Source of the DNA: an uncultured Bacteroidota bacterium
Lineage (GTDB): Bacteria > Bacteroidota > Bacteroidia > Chitinophagales > Chitinophagaceae
Assembly: GCA_903881585.1 (NCBI GenBank)
Contig: CAIRTW010000151.1
Location: 1-49,995, forward strand
Length of the DNA: 49,995 bases
Direction: 5' to 3'
The position numbers and the translations under genes are program-made. Below the pieces are notes generated by a model that did no database searches, was not told the DNA's origin, and worked only from the letters and a program-made list of their open reading frames with translations. This document shows positions 32,913 to 42,370 of the stretch, in pieces. Numbering within the stretch: the stretch's first letter is position 1; every line of letters begins with the position of its first letter.

Positions 32913-34082
32913 ATGACAGACACGCGCAAAAGGAAAATATTATTACTAACTCTGGTCCACCCTGATTTTCTTCCCCCGGTTTACTCTGTGGCGCAAGTGC
33001 TGAGGGACGAAGGATACCCGGTCCATATACTTACGTTCGACTCCTATGTTCCAGCCCATATAGACCTTGGCCCGGGCATAGAAATAGAGTCTGTGGGCAG
33101 GCATCACGATCTGTCTTTAGGCAAGCGCCTTGCCATCAGGGGACAGTACAAACAAAGAGCGGCGCAGCTTGCAGCAGAAAACCCGCTGGCCATCATCTCC
33201 TTCTGTGCGTTCACTTTTCTCTGCGGACTGAAGATCAGGAATAAGATCCCGCTGATCTACCATGCGCTCGAAGTCGCTGATTTTATTATGTCTTTGTTTT
33301 TGAAGTCGCCATTATCTCATTTTAATAATCTGAGGGCAATAAAGAAGCTAAATGAAGCTTCACTGGTTGTAACGCCATCGGTGCAACGCTCCGCCTGGTT
33401 AGCTGGCAGGGCCCATATTGAGTCTATGCCTGTGACCGTGCTTAATACTGCTTATCTTAAAGACAAGGATGGGGACAGCTACGGGCAGTACAAACAGATC
33501 ATTCCTGCAACATTCTTGGATAAAAAAGTGATCCTATATACCGGCGCGGTTAATACTCACCTCTGCACTATGGAGTTGGTACAGGCTTTCGACCTTGTAA
33601 ACGATCAAAATAGCGCCTTAATAATAACCGGTATTAAAGACAATGAATATTGCGCGGGCATCAAACAGTTTGTGAGTCAGAGCAGAGCGGCAGAACGGAT
33701 ACAGCTTTTCCCATACCTGGCCCGTACCGAAATGCTGGCATTGCAGGCCAATGCAGCCATAGGCGTTTGCCTGGCCCGGGAATACAACGACAACCTGGAA
33801 TCTAAAATGATGGCGCCAAACAAAGTGGGCGAATATCTTGCGCGGGGCCTGTATTTGGTAGGGATAAAAAATGAATACCTGCTGCCTTTTAAAATGAAGG
33901 GTATCGCATCGTTGGCGGAAACAGTTTCTCCTGCAGAGATCGCTGTTGCGATCAAAGACGCGCTGGCAGCTGTTGATAACGGCAACTATAAAACGGCGAT
34001 CAGCAATTTTGTTGCTGATTACTTTTGTATGCAGCAGCAAATGAAGCCGGTAACCGCTTATTTAAAGGGGCTGGGGCAATAG
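32913..34082 (+). CDS. GT-B fold glycosyltransferase (GT4-like)
   Basis: A 389-residue soluble glycosyltransferase. The N-terminal Rossmann domain starts KRKILLLTLVHPDFLPPVYS and has the GT4-type pattern of a start motif, then IISFCAFTF and IPLIYHALEVADFI. The C-terminal domain has VILYTGAVNTHLCTMELVQA, SALIITGIKDNEY, IQLFPYLARTEML and the loop ending GVCLAREYNDNLESKMMAPN, followed by KVGEYLARGLYLVG. This donor-binding layout fits a retaining GT-B enzyme; the sugar and acceptor cannot be told. The asparagine synthetase gene follows by 34 bp and is probably co-transcribed, suggesting a shared role in surface glycan synthesis. An earlier TTG frame start is excluded by the promoter. Confidence 0.82.
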   Translation: MTDTRKRKILLLTLVHPDFLPPVYSVAQVLRDEGYPVHILTFDSYVPAHIDLGPGIEIESVGRHHDLSLGKRLAIRGQYKQRAAQLAAENPLAIISFCAFTFLCGLKIRNKIPLIYHALEVADFIMSLFLKSPLSHFNNLRAIKKLNEASLVVTPSVQRSAWLAGRAHIESMPVTVLNTAYLKDKDGDSYGQYKQIIPATFLDKKVILYTGAVNTHLCTMELVQAFDLVNDQNSALIITGIKDNEYCAGIKQFVSQSRAAERIQLFPYLARTEMLALQANAAIGVCLAREYNDNLESKMMAPNKVGEYLARGLYLVGIKNEYLLPFKMKGIASLAETVSPAEIAVAIKDALAAVDNGNYKTAISNFVADYFCMQQQMKPVTAYLKGLGQ

Positions 34083-34116
34083 GCAAAATGTGTTTGATTT
34101 ACTTATACTTTGAGAT

Positions 34117-35958
34117 ATGTGCGGCATAGCAGGATATATAGGCAGTAGCAAGGAAGATGGATTAAAGTTTGCCAACAGGGCTAGCGGCTTGCTGCGGCAC
34201 CGAGGGCCGGACGACAGTGGCATATATAATGAAGAACAAGTAACCCTGCTTCACCGCAGACTGTCTATACTGGAGCTATCGCCGCTGGGACACCAGCCCA
34301 TGACATCATCATGCGGTCGTTACAGCCTGGTCTTCAACGGTGAGATATACAACCACCTGGACCTGCGCAAACGATACCTTCCCAACTACCCGTTCAAAGG
34401 GCATTCCGATACAGAGACGATAATTGAATTGTTCCGGCTGCAACAGGAGCAGATGCTGAAAGAAATGGTAGGCATGTGGGCACTGCTGATATGGGACAAG
34501 CAGAAGAAACAACTGTTCGTGAGCAGGGACCGCTACGGCCAGAAGCCTATCTATGTGCGCCGCATGAATGGTACATGGCTGCTGGCAAGTGAAGTGAAAC
34601 CACTCATTGGCGAAAATGAACAACCTGCTTACGACCCTACCGAACTGGCAGAATACCTGGCGCTGGGCAACTACGGGCATCTGGGCACACATACTTTCTT
34701 CAAAGACATACAGCATTTTCCACAAGGCAGCTACGCATGGGTAAGGCCGGAAGACAACAAACTGGACTGCAAAAAATACTGGGAGCTTCCGGATATAAAA
34801 GCAAAAGACAAAGTACCTTTTGATAAAAAAGCAGAAAAAGAACTTCACGACCGAATGGTGGAGGGTGTGCTCTCACAGACCTTGGCAGATGTGCCTATTG
34901 GCATCACCTTATCCGGCGGCATAGATTCGTCTATCATAGCTGGCATCCTCTCCAGCTACTACGATAAAGAGATACACATTTTCACCGCGCAGTCGCCCAA
35001 TACAAAGTATGACGAGACGAAGTATGTGGACGCTGTGATCAATAAATTCGGCAAGAGCAATTTCATTGTACACAACAAGAACCTTCACGAGCTTTCCATT
35101 CAGAAAGACCTTGCTAAGTATATAAACATACAGGAAGAACCCTTCGGTGATCCATCTATCATGGGGCATGGCTTCCTGATGAACATGGCGGCTGAGGCAA
35201 ATATAAAAGTGATCCTCAACGGCCAGGGAGCTGATGAATTGTTTTTCGGGTACAACAATATGGCCCAGGCTATATTGCTGCAGCAGTTCAAATCCATGCA
35301 GTTTGGCAAGTTCTATGAGAACCTTAATGCGATGAAGCTGGGCAAGAAATACATGCTGCGCACCTTATTGAAATCGATGGCGCCAGGAACAGAAACGAAA
35401 CTGAGGATGCGCTCACGGATACAACGCAGAGGTATCATATCACCGGACCTATTGAAAAATGTGGACGACAGTCTTGTGGAGCAATACAAGTACGATAGCA
35501 TCTATGATGTCTGGCGCGAGTCGATCTACAGCGTTCACCTGCCCCACCTTGTTCACTATGACGATCGGAATGGTATGGCTTGCAGCATAGAGGGCCGTAT
35601 GCCCTTCCTCGACCACCGTATTGCCGAGTTTGTAGCAACAATACGGCCTGAAGACTTCCTGAAACACGGCAGGAGAAAGTACATATTGCGGGAGTCATGC
35701 AAACAATACCTGCCGGAGCTGGTGTATAACCGCACCGATAAGATAGGCTTCTACACCCCACTAATTGATGCACTTACCAAAGACCAGGAATGGGTAAAAG
35801 CACAGATACAAGGCCGCCACTTACTTAAAGATGATTACCAGCAGACTTTGTTCAACAAGCTAGCCGGCAAAACTTTGACCGTGCCTGAGGCCACACAATT
35901 ATGGCGAAGTCTTTCGGCGAATGTGTGGATGGATGAATTTGATATCGAGAATCCGTAA
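34117..35958 (+). CDS. asnB: Asparagine synthetase (glutamine-hydrolysing)
   Basis: A 613-residue AsnB-type protein. The N-terminal glutaminase domain begins MCGIAGYIG with the nucleophile Cys2 after Met removal, and has RHRGPDDSG and GHSDTETI. The synthetase domain has the ATP-pyrophosphatase loop LSGGIDSSI (about 265-273), EPFGDPSIMG, NGQGADELFFGY and DHRIAEF. It would make asparagine from aspartate, ATP and glutamine. Because it lies 34 bp after a glycosyltransferase, it may instead amidate a sugar acid in a glycan pathway, as some AsnB homologues in polysaccharide clusters do; this is inference. The catalytic set appears complete. Confidence 0.9.
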   Translation: MCGIAGYIGSSKEDGLKFANRASGLLRHRGPDDSGIYNEEQVTLLHRRLSILELSPLGHQPMTSSCGRYSLVFNGEIYNHLDLRKRYLPNYPFKGHSDTETIIELFRLQQEQMLKEMVGMWALLIWDKQKKQLFVSRDRYGQKPIYVRRMNGTWLLASEVKPLIGENEQPAYDPTELAEYLALGNYGHLGTHTFFKDIQHFPQGSYAWVRPEDNKLDCKKYWELPDIKAKDKVPFDKKAEKELHDRMVEGVLSQTLADVPIGITLSGGIDSSIIAGILSSYYDKEIHIFTAQSPNTKYDETKYVDAVINKFGKSNFIVHNKNLHELSIQKDLAKYINIQEEPFGDPSIMGHGFLMNMAAEANIKVILNGQGADELFFGYNNMAQAILLQQFKSMQFGKFYENLNAMKLGKKYMLRTLLKSMAPGTETKLRMRSRIQRRGIISPDLLKNVDDSLVEQYKYDSIYDVWRESIYSVHLPHLVHYDDRNGMACSIEGRMPFLDHRIAEFVATIRPEDFLKHGRRKYILRESCKQYLPELVYNRTDKIGFYTPLIDALTKDQEWVKAQIQGRHLLKDDYQQTLFNKLAGKTLTVPEATQLWRSLSANVWMDEFDIENP

Positions 35959-35959
35959 A

Positions 35960-37240
35960 TTACCTCAAATACACCTTCCCCTCTTTCATCACAAAACCCA
36001 TTGTGCTCAACACCTTGATGTCCTGCAATGGATCTCCTGCAACAGCTACAATGTCTGCCATTTTCCCGGCTTCTATTGAGCCTCTTTCTTCTTTTATGCC
36101 CAGCAGATCGGCAGCATTCATGGTAGCACATTTGATGGCCTCCATGGGCGGCATTCCTCCTTCCGTCATAAAGCGGAATTCGAGGGCATTCATGCCGTGA
36201 GGATATACACCGGCATCTGTTCCGAAAGCTATTTTCACACCCGCTTTATATGCCCTGGCAAATGTCTTTTGGATGGTGGGGCCTACCACAGCGGCCTTAG
36301 CAGCAACAACAGGTGTAAAATATCCCGGCACTTTGGAAGAGTCGCCAACAGACCGCCCCGCAGTAAGCGTAGGCACATACCACACGTTATGGCTCTTCAT
36401 GAGTGTCATACCTTCATCATCCATAAAGGTACCGTGCTCTATCGATGTAGCACCACCCAATATTGCTCGCTTAATGCCCTCAGCACCATGCGCATGGCAA
36501 GCCACAGGCATTCCGTAGTCTTTAGCTGTTTCTACAATTGCTTTTATCTCATCTACAGTGAACTCTGCTCCGGAACCTTCTGTACTGAGGTCAAGCACAC
36601 CACCGGTAGATGCGATCTTAATAAGATTAGCGCCAGCTTTGAACTGGTATCTTACCGCTTTCACACATTCTTCCCGGCCATCTGCTACCCCTTCCTCTGG
36701 GCCCGGTGTTTTTCGCATCGCATCGTCACGCAGGCCTACAGATGGGTCCATGTGGCCGCCTGTTGCGGAGATAGCCCGCCCAGCAGTAAGGATGTTCGGG
36801 CCAACCGTAACGCCCCGGTTGATAGCGTTACGCAAGGATATATTCACACCCGATCCACCAAGGTCTCTTACTGTTGTAAACCCCGCCAGCAGTGTTCTTT
36901 TGGCATATACCGCCGACTGAAAAGCGATGTCTGCATCTTTCTCCCGGAAGCCATCGGCAAACGAGGTTTTGCTGAACTGCATCTCCAGGTGCACATGGCA
37001 ATCAATAAAGCCGGGCATTACCGTTTTGTATTTCAGGTCAATAAGGCTATCGGATGATTTGCCATTTACATAGCCATCCTTGATCTCTACGATCTTTTTG
37101 CCTTCCACGACTATAGTTACCGACTTACGCTCTTTATCAGATACGCCGTCTATGAGTCTGCCGCATTGGATGTAAGTTTTCTGTGCCAGGGCAGAGCCAC
37201 CAATTGCAGCAGCGATCAGTATGGTAAGAAGTCGTTTCAT
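35960..37240 (-). CDS. Exported metal-dependent amidohydrolase (imidazolonepropionase-like)
   Basis: The 426-residue protein starts at MKRLLTILIAAA, giving a signal peptide ending SALAQ; an upstream in-frame start at 37318 would put a long hydrophilic tail before the leader. It is a TIM-barrel amidohydrolase with the metal ligands in order: FIDCHVHLEM (HxH), LIKIAS (the bridging Lys position), CHAHGAEG, IEHGTFM and FGTDAGVYPHG. The N-terminal and C-terminal strands form the usual composite beta sandwich (QCGRLIDG; KMADIVAVAGDPLQDI). Members of this exported group are often peptidases or Xaa-Pro/imidazolonepropionase-like hydrolases; the substrate is unknown. It converges with asnB, with one base between their stop codons. 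Confidence 0.88.
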   Translation of the reverse strand: MKRLLTILIAAAIGGSALAQKTYIQCGRLIDGVSDKERKSVTIVVEGKKIVEIKDGYVNGKSSDSLIDLKYKTVMPGFIDCHVHLEMQFSKTSFADGFREKDADIAFQSAVYAKRTLLAGFTTVRDLGGSGVNISLRNAINRGVTVGPNILTAGRAISATGGHMDPSVGLRDDAMRKTPGPEEGVADGREECVKAVRYQFKAGANLIKIASTGGVLDLSTEGSGAEFTVDEIKAIVETAKDYGMPVACHAHGAEGIKRAILGGATSIEHGTFMDDEGMTLMKSHNVWYVPTLTAGRSVGDSSKVPGYFTPVVAAKAAVVGPTIQKTFARAYKAGVKIAFGTDAGVYPHGMNALEFRFMTEGGMPPMEAIKCATMNAADLLGIKEERGSIEAGKMADIVAVAGDPLQDIKVLSTMGFVMKEGKVYLR

Positions 37241-37341
37241 TAAATGCTGTTTATTATCCTGTGAAAAAGATACCCATCGGGATAAAAGTACATTTTTATC
37301 CTGTACCATCTGTAGCAACTGCCAGACATATCTGCCACCCG

Positions 37342-38016
37342 CTACTTCATACTTCTTGTATCAATATACTCAAACTTCAATGCCGCTGAATCATGAAAAA
37401 TGCGGGGGATATCAATGACCACATTGTTGCCTATTTCAAATGACTTTTCAACGATCATCTTGTCTATGTTGATGTAGTTACCAGGCAACAGTTGGCTGGC
37501 ATTCATGAAGAGCGCCAGTGGTACACGCACCTTTTTAAGGCTGTAATTATTCTTTTTGTTGCGGGGGTACAGCTCGGCATTGAAAAAGAGAAGGTTCCTT
37601 TTCTCGTCTATCGTACCAATGTAAGAAGGCCCAAAGCCTATGCACTGGCCGAATGCATTGTACTTGATAGAAAAGTACATGATCACCGAATCTTTAGGAT
37701 AAGTAACAAGCTTTAGCAAGTACAGCTTCTGGTAGTACCCTTTAAAGTTTTTGTAGTGCAGGATATTGTTATCATTTCGTGCATTCACCTCGGAATAATC
37801 TATGACGTAATAACCCTCATAAGGTTTTTCTTCAAACGTAGTTTCATAAGTGATCACGGAATCTATACGCAAGCTTTTATTGAGGATTACGGGCAGAGAC
37901 TGGTAAAACAAAGGGTTGGTGAAGTTGTCGGTACTGAACGCAATATTGCGCGGCGAGCAGCTATAAAGCATGCACATGGCCACTGCCGCGAACAATATTT
38001 TATTTAATGTTGACAT
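37342..38016 (-). CDS. Hypothetical lipoprotein
   Basis: A 224-residue protein with a lipoprotein leader (CMLYSC, Cys about 20). I do not recognise the family. The mature part is strand-rich with YVIDYSEVNARND, YYQKLYLLKLV and RVPLALFMNASQLLPGNYIN. Its ATG lies inside the 3' end of the preceding gene (17-nt overlap), so the two are translationally coupled and probably act together at the outer membrane. It is the last gene of that pair; the downstream amidohydrolase starts about 100 bp later. Confidence 0.65.
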   Translation of the reverse strand: MSTLNKILFAAVAMCMLYSCSPRNIAFSTDNFTNPLFYQSLPVILNKSLRIDSVITYETTFEEKPYEGYYVIDYSEVNARNDNNILHYKNFKGYYQKLYLLKLVTYPKDSVIMYFSIKYNAFGQCIGFGPSYIGTIDEKRNLLFFNAELYPRNKKNNYSLKKVRVPLALFMNASQLLPGNYINIDKMIVEKSFEIGNNVVIDIPRIFHDSAALKFEYIDTRSMK

Positions 38017-38980
38017 TAGTAAAGTTGTTGTACGTGCCGCCTATAAAAAAATGCTGGTTGTCGTTATTAGGATGCAGTGAAAACCCTCCCTTGATATGTA
38101 TGATGTCCTGCAAGCCATAGTATATCTCTTTTTGCCGCCGCGACGATACATCTTTCAGCGAGCCCATTGCCCCAATATCTATCCCATAACCCCTGATAAG
38201 AAACACTTTCAGATTGTACATAGATGTGTTATAGTTGGTCGGTTTAGGGCCATGCGTATCATCATCATACTGCAGGTTGTAATTAGGGATGTAAATACCC
38301 AGCATATTGCATGCTTCAAACAGCAGCGGGCTGTACCCGGTAAACTGGTCGAAACTGAACTCTACACTGTTATAACTGAGCTTGTAGTCGCTTTTATTAT
38401 GTACAAATATGCCGAAGCCCCCGGTCCAGTAGCGGTCCAGGTTATCTGCGATGGGTATGCGATAAAATGGTGCGCCGCCATCGTTATAATAGTTAAGCGT
38501 AAACTGAGGAAATGACAGCGCTATCGACCCATTCACCTGGTTGCGCTTATGGTTGTTGAGTATAAAATTACTGGTGAGCAGGAAAGCATAATCCTTGTTG
38601 AGCAGCACATTGTAGTAGGATGCGTTATCAAGGGTACGGAATAGCTTAAAGTAAGGCAGGTCATTGAGCCCGGCACCGAACGAAAGTGAGTTCACAAAGT
38701 CTATCTGCACATCAGAGATCAGCGGGTTTAGATTAGCCCCTATCGACTTGGTATAAAACGAAAGCGAAGGGCCGTAGTTGACTATAAAATGGTCTTTGTA
38801 AACACCATTTGCAGAGAACCCGCAAAACAATTTGAGGCCCGGAAACGCAGTGCTGCCCCTGCTGTAGTTGATCGTATAATTGCACCCGAAATTAAAATTG
38901 CCGTGATACACCCATCCCTGCTGTGCCGGGGCTATACCTACCCTGCATAAAAACAAAAAGAACAGGATGAGGCGTTTCAT
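38000..38980 (-). CDS. Hypothetical exported, barrel-like protein
   Basis: A 326-residue protein with a signal peptide (about 1-19, ending IAPAQ). The rest consists of aromatic-rich alternating strands (GWVYHGNFNFGCNYTINY, FCGFSANGVYKDHFIVNYG, YDFTLNYYND-type repeats), suggesting an outer membrane beta-barrel of roughly 12 strands. I do not recognise the family. It overlaps the downstream lipoprotein gene by 17 bases, a coupled pair of barrel plus lipoprotein. A near-match -7 box (TATTTTTA, 39006-39013) precedes it. Confidence 0.65.
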   Translation of the reverse strand: MKRLILFFLFLCRVGIAPAQQGWVYHGNFNFGCNYTINYSRGSTAFPGLKLFCGFSANGVYKDHFIVNYGPSLSFYTKSIGANLNPLISDVQIDFVNSLSFGAGLNDLPYFKLFRTLDNASYYNVLLNKDYAFLLTSNFILNNHKRNQVNGSIALSFPQFTLNYYNDGGAPFYRIPIADNLDRYWTGGFGIFVHNKSDYKLSYNSVEFSFDQFTGYSPLLFEACNMLGIYIPNYNLQYDDDTHGPKPTNYNTSMYNLKVFLIRGYGIDIGAMGSLKDVSSRRQKEIYYGLQDIIHIKGGFSLHPNNDNQHFFIGGTYNNFTNVNIK

Positions 38981-39147
38981 TAAAAGAGTTTATTTTCTGC
39001 TTTCCTAAAAATACTGATTTTCCATATTACAATCCGCAGGCGGCCTTTATTTATTTATCACAGCAAAGCAGTTATATAAATTGAAGGCAGCCCGTTTTCA
39101 GATATATTCGGATTTGTGTAACTTACTTGCCGATAATTGAAACCCAT

Positions 39148-41547
39148 ATGTTTAGATCCATCCTGTTACTGGTATTGCTGATGCCGGTATTATGCTTTGC
39201 AGAACAACGTACGCAGACGGTGAGAGGCCGCGTAGTGGACAACGAATCTAAAGCGCCACTGACCGGCGTGATAGTCGCTATAACGGATATGCCCACCCGC
39301 ATAGGCTCAGCTACCGACAAATTTGGCGAGTTTGTGCTCGACGAAGTGACGCTGGGCAAACATACAGTTACCATCACCTACATGGGGTTCAAGAGCATAA
39401 CACTAAATGATGTGCTGGTAACAGCAGGTAAGGAAACAGTGCTGGATATAGAAATGGAGGAGTCTGTTACTACTATGCATGAAGTAACGGTTAGTCAAAA
39501 ACGCGATCATATAAACGACATGGCCATAGTTAGCACACGAACATTCGATGTGCAGGAGACCGAACGCTATGCCGGTAGCAGGTCCGACCCGGCGCGTATG
39601 GCATCAAACTTCGCAGGTACACAGGGCGGCGATGATTCGCGGAATGACATCATCGTTCGCGGCAACAGCCCACAGGGCGTGCTCTGGAGAATGGAAGGAA
39701 TAGATATTCCTAATCCTAACCATTTCTCCATTCCCGGAACCACAGGCGGGCCGGTAAGCATACTCAACAGCCATACACTGGCCAACAGCGATTTTTTCAT
39801 GGGCGCATTTCCGGCAGAGTATGGCGATGCGGTGGCTGGCGCATTTGATGTGCGGCTGCGCAATGGCAACAACGACAAATATGAATTCACTGCGCAGCTG
39901 GGCCTGCTGGGCACCGAGGTAGTGGCCGAGGGGCCAATAGCACAAGACATAGGCTCATCGTTTCTCATCGCTTACCGCTACTCCACCCTGCAATTGTTCC
40001 AGGGCCTGAATATCAAGATCGGCACTACATCTGTGCCCAATTACCAGGACCTTACCTTCAAGCTCAATTTGCCGGTTAGCCCCAAGTCAACTGTGTCCAT
40101 TTTCGGCATAGGCGGCCTGAGCAACATCAACCTTGTTGTAAGCGATCTTTCGGAAGCTACACCGCAGCTATATGGCGAGTCGGACCGCAACCAGTATTTT
40201 ACGTCAAATACCGGTGTCGTGGGCGCATCGTTCGGGCATACGATAAACCAGGATACCTATACCAAACTTACTATTGCAGAAACAGGTAGTGATGTCTATG
40301 CACATCACGACTATGTATTCCGCGATTCTAATAATACCGTGCTGTACCCGCTGAAGCCTATACTCGGCTATGATTTCAGAACCACCAGCACTGTGGCACA
40401 CTGGTTCCTGAATAAAAAGCTCTCTTCCCGGCAGACGATAAAGTTTGGCATTATCAACAACCTCTACAACCTGAATTTTGTTGACAGCAGCCGGCAATAT
40501 CCCCCTACACGCGAATCATGGCAATACCGCGAGAACTATCATGGATATACCGACCTCGCTCAGGCGTACATTCAATACAAATACCGCCCTACAGAAGCTA
40601 TTACCCTGACTGCAGGGGTACACGCACAGTATCTTACACATAACCAGGCAAAATCAGTAGAGCCACGCCTGGGCTTAAAAGTAGCGCTTACTGACCGCGA
40701 TGTTGTAACTCTGGGCTACGGGCTGCACAGCGAGATGCTGCCTATGTACCAATACTTTGCGCATGATACGGCGAACACATCTGCAATGCCCAATTACAAT
40801 GTGGGTTTCATCCGCAGCCACCATATGGTGTTGGGGTATGACCGGCCACTGGCTGAAAAGCTGAACCTGCACCTGGAAACATACTACCAGTATCTTTTTG
40901 ACGTGCCAATTGAAACGCGTATCGGTTCTTCCTACTCCGCGCTGGACCAGGGTACTGGCTATTCCCGTGATTTCCCCGGCCAGTTGCAAAATAAAGGCAC
41001 AGGCTACAACTACGGCCTTGAGCTCACGCTGGAAAAGACATTCAGCCATGGCTACTACGTCTTACTAACGGGCTCTGTGTTCGATTCAAAAGCAAAAGGA
41101 AATGATGGTGTTTACCGAAATACAGACTACAATACTCATTACTCGCTAAACCTGCTCGGAGGTTATGAAGTAAAACTGGGTAAGTATAATACACTGATAA
41201 CCGGCATCAAAGTAACGATGATAGGCGGCAGGCTCTACTCACCGGTTGACACTGCCGCATCTAATGCATACGGTGATGCCGTAGTGATAGACAGCCAGAG
41301 AAACACCCTTCATTTCAACCCCTATTTCCGCACAGATGTAAAACTCGGATTGAGAATAAACGGCAAAAGGTTGACCCACGAAATTGGCCTTGACCTTGTG
41401 AATGTGTTCAACACCAAGAACACATTAGACGTAACCTATAGCTATGGGCTTAATCAGCAGACAGCAGGCAAAGACCCGTTCTACTACACCTATCAGTTAG
41501 GCTTTCTACCGATCTTTTATTACAAGCTGGATTTTGGGTTTAAGTAA
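39148..41547 (+). CDS. TonB-dependent receptor with N-terminal carboxypeptidase-like domain
   Basis: A 799-residue outer membrane receptor, starting MFRSILLLVLLMPVLCFAEQ (signal peptide). Residues about 24-110 form a CarboxypepD_reg-like domain (VRGRVVDNESKAPLTGVIVA). The plug follows with the typical patterns RNDIIVRGNSPQGVLWRMEG and AEYGDAVAGAFDVRLRNG. The remaining 550 residues form the 22-stranded barrel, ending FYYKLDFGFK. It should import a large ligand using TonB-ExbBD energy. No SusD-like partner lies beside it, so it is not a classic polysaccharide utilisation pair; a metal chelate or peptide ligand is possible. A MITE-like element starts directly after the stop codon. Confidence 0.9.
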   Translation: MFRSILLLVLLMPVLCFAEQRTQTVRGRVVDNESKAPLTGVIVAITDMPTRIGSATDKFGEFVLDEVTLGKHTVTITYMGFKSITLNDVLVTAGKETVLDIEMEESVTTMHEVTVSQKRDHINDMAIVSTRTFDVQETERYAGSRSDPARMASNFAGTQGGDDSRNDIIVRGNSPQGVLWRMEGIDIPNPNHFSIPGTTGGPVSILNSHTLANSDFFMGAFPAEYGDAVAGAFDVRLRNGNNDKYEFTAQLGLLGTEVVAEGPIAQDIGSSFLIAYRYSTLQLFQGLNIKIGTTSVPNYQDLTFKLNLPVSPKSTVSIFGIGGLSNINLVVSDLSEATPQLYGESDRNQYFTSNTGVVGASFGHTINQDTYTKLTIAETGSDVYAHHDYVFRDSNNTVLYPLKPILGYDFRTTSTVAHWFLNKKLSSRQTIKFGIINNLYNLNFVDSSRQYPPTRESWQYRENYHGYTDLAQAYIQYKYRPTEAITLTAGVHAQYLTHNQAKSVEPRLGLKVALTDRDVVTLGYGLHSEMLPMYQYFAHDTANTSAMPNYNVGFIRSHHMVLGYDRPLAEKLNLHLETYYQYLFDVPIETRIGSSYSALDQGTGYSRDFPGQLQNKGTGYNYGLELTLEKTFSHGYYVLLTGSVFDSKAKGNDGVYRNTDYNTHYSLNLLGGYEVKLGKYNTLITGIKVTMIGGRLYSPVDTAASNAYGDAVVIDSQRNTLHFNPYFRTDVKLGLRINGKRLTHEIGLDLVNVFNTKNTLDVTYSYGLNQQTAGKDPFYYTYQLGFLPIFYYKLDFGFK

Positions 41548-41673
41548 AACCCCAAATACCTAAAGGGGCTTCGCTTGTAAATATAGCTTCAGCGGAGCAT
41601 ATCTTTTTAGCATTATTGCTGGGCACGATATTCCGGTACGTTTTATGGGAAAGCCCCTTAGGGGTATGGGGTT
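41548..41673. mobile_element. MITE-like element after the TonB receptor gene
   Basis: A 126-bp segment with inverted ends: AACCCCAAATACCT then AAAGGGGCTT at the left, and the reverse complement of AACCCCATACCCCTAAGG then GGCTT at the right. The inner flanks GGGGCTTCGCT and TTTTATGGG, followed by AAAGCCCC, match those of the 23005-23215 element. It starts directly after the TAA of the receptor gene. No frame inside is coding. Confidence 0.7.
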
Positions 41674-41690
41674 GTTGTTTGGGGGCTTGC

Positions 41691-42365
41691 TTACCTCATA
41701 TAAACATACGCTGCAAGCTGCACCACAATGCCAACGATATAACCCAGCCAAATATCTCCGCGCTGATGCGCACCAAGTATCATTCGCGCTGTGCCAACAA
41801 CACCGGCTATAATGATAGATACCAGCAGCGGTATCGCCATGTTTACGTGACCGTTCCACATAAGTACAAGCATGATACCGATCATAGCCCCCGCCACCGT
41901 AGTGTGCATGCTGATCTTGGTAAAGATGTTTGCCATAAATACGGCAATAATCCCCCAGAAATTCCCGAGCAGCAACACCTTTAAACTGAGCGGCGGGCCC
42001 GTAATAGTGTTAAATACATGAGTCACCCAGAAATAGAAGATCATGGATGTGAGCAGCGGAATGGTGCGCTCCTTAGCCGTAGGCATAAGGTAGCTGTTAA
42101 TAAACCCCAACGGCTTCATTATGAGTATGCTGAAAATAGGGAAGAACACAGCAGTGATGCCTACACTCAGGAACCACAATTTGAGCTGTTTATCCGGTAT
42201 GCCGTAAAACTGGTTGTCCAGCCGCGACAAAACAACGGCCATTACCAACGGGAACAGTACAGGATGAAACACATAAGATACTATATGCGCCAGCACCTGC
42301 AGGAATTTAGGTTGCGTACTAATAAAAGGCTTTTCTGCCGGATATAAAGGTGCTTGATCGTCCAC
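41691..42365 (-). CDS. PAP2-like membrane phosphatase
   Basis: A 224-residue protein with about six hydrophobic segments. The third phosphatase motif is intact as RMILGAHQRGD (RX5HX3D: Arg194, His200, Asp204). The second motif appears as KISMHTT (150-156) in place of PSGH, and the first as KERTIPL (98-104), a shortened form. It may be a lipid phosphate phosphatase of the inner membrane, for instance acting on undecaprenyl pyrophosphate or phosphatidate, but the divergent motifs make activity uncertain. It begins at a GTG codon five bases after the TOPRIM gene stop, and may be read through from that operon or from a weak box (TAATTTTA) just ahead. Confidence 0.72.
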   Translation of the reverse strand: MDDQAPLYPAEKPFISTQPKFLQVLAHIVSYVFHPVLFPLVMAVVLSRLDNQFYGIPDKQLKLWFLSVGITAVFFPIFSILIMKPLGFINSYLMPTAKERTIPLLTSMIFYFWVTHVFNTITGPPLSLKVLLLGNFWGIIAVFMANIFTKISMHTTVAGAMIGIMLVLMWNGHVNMAIPLLVSIIIAGVVGTARMILGAHQRGDIWLGYIVGIVVQLAAYVYMR

Positions 42366-42370
42366 TAAAA

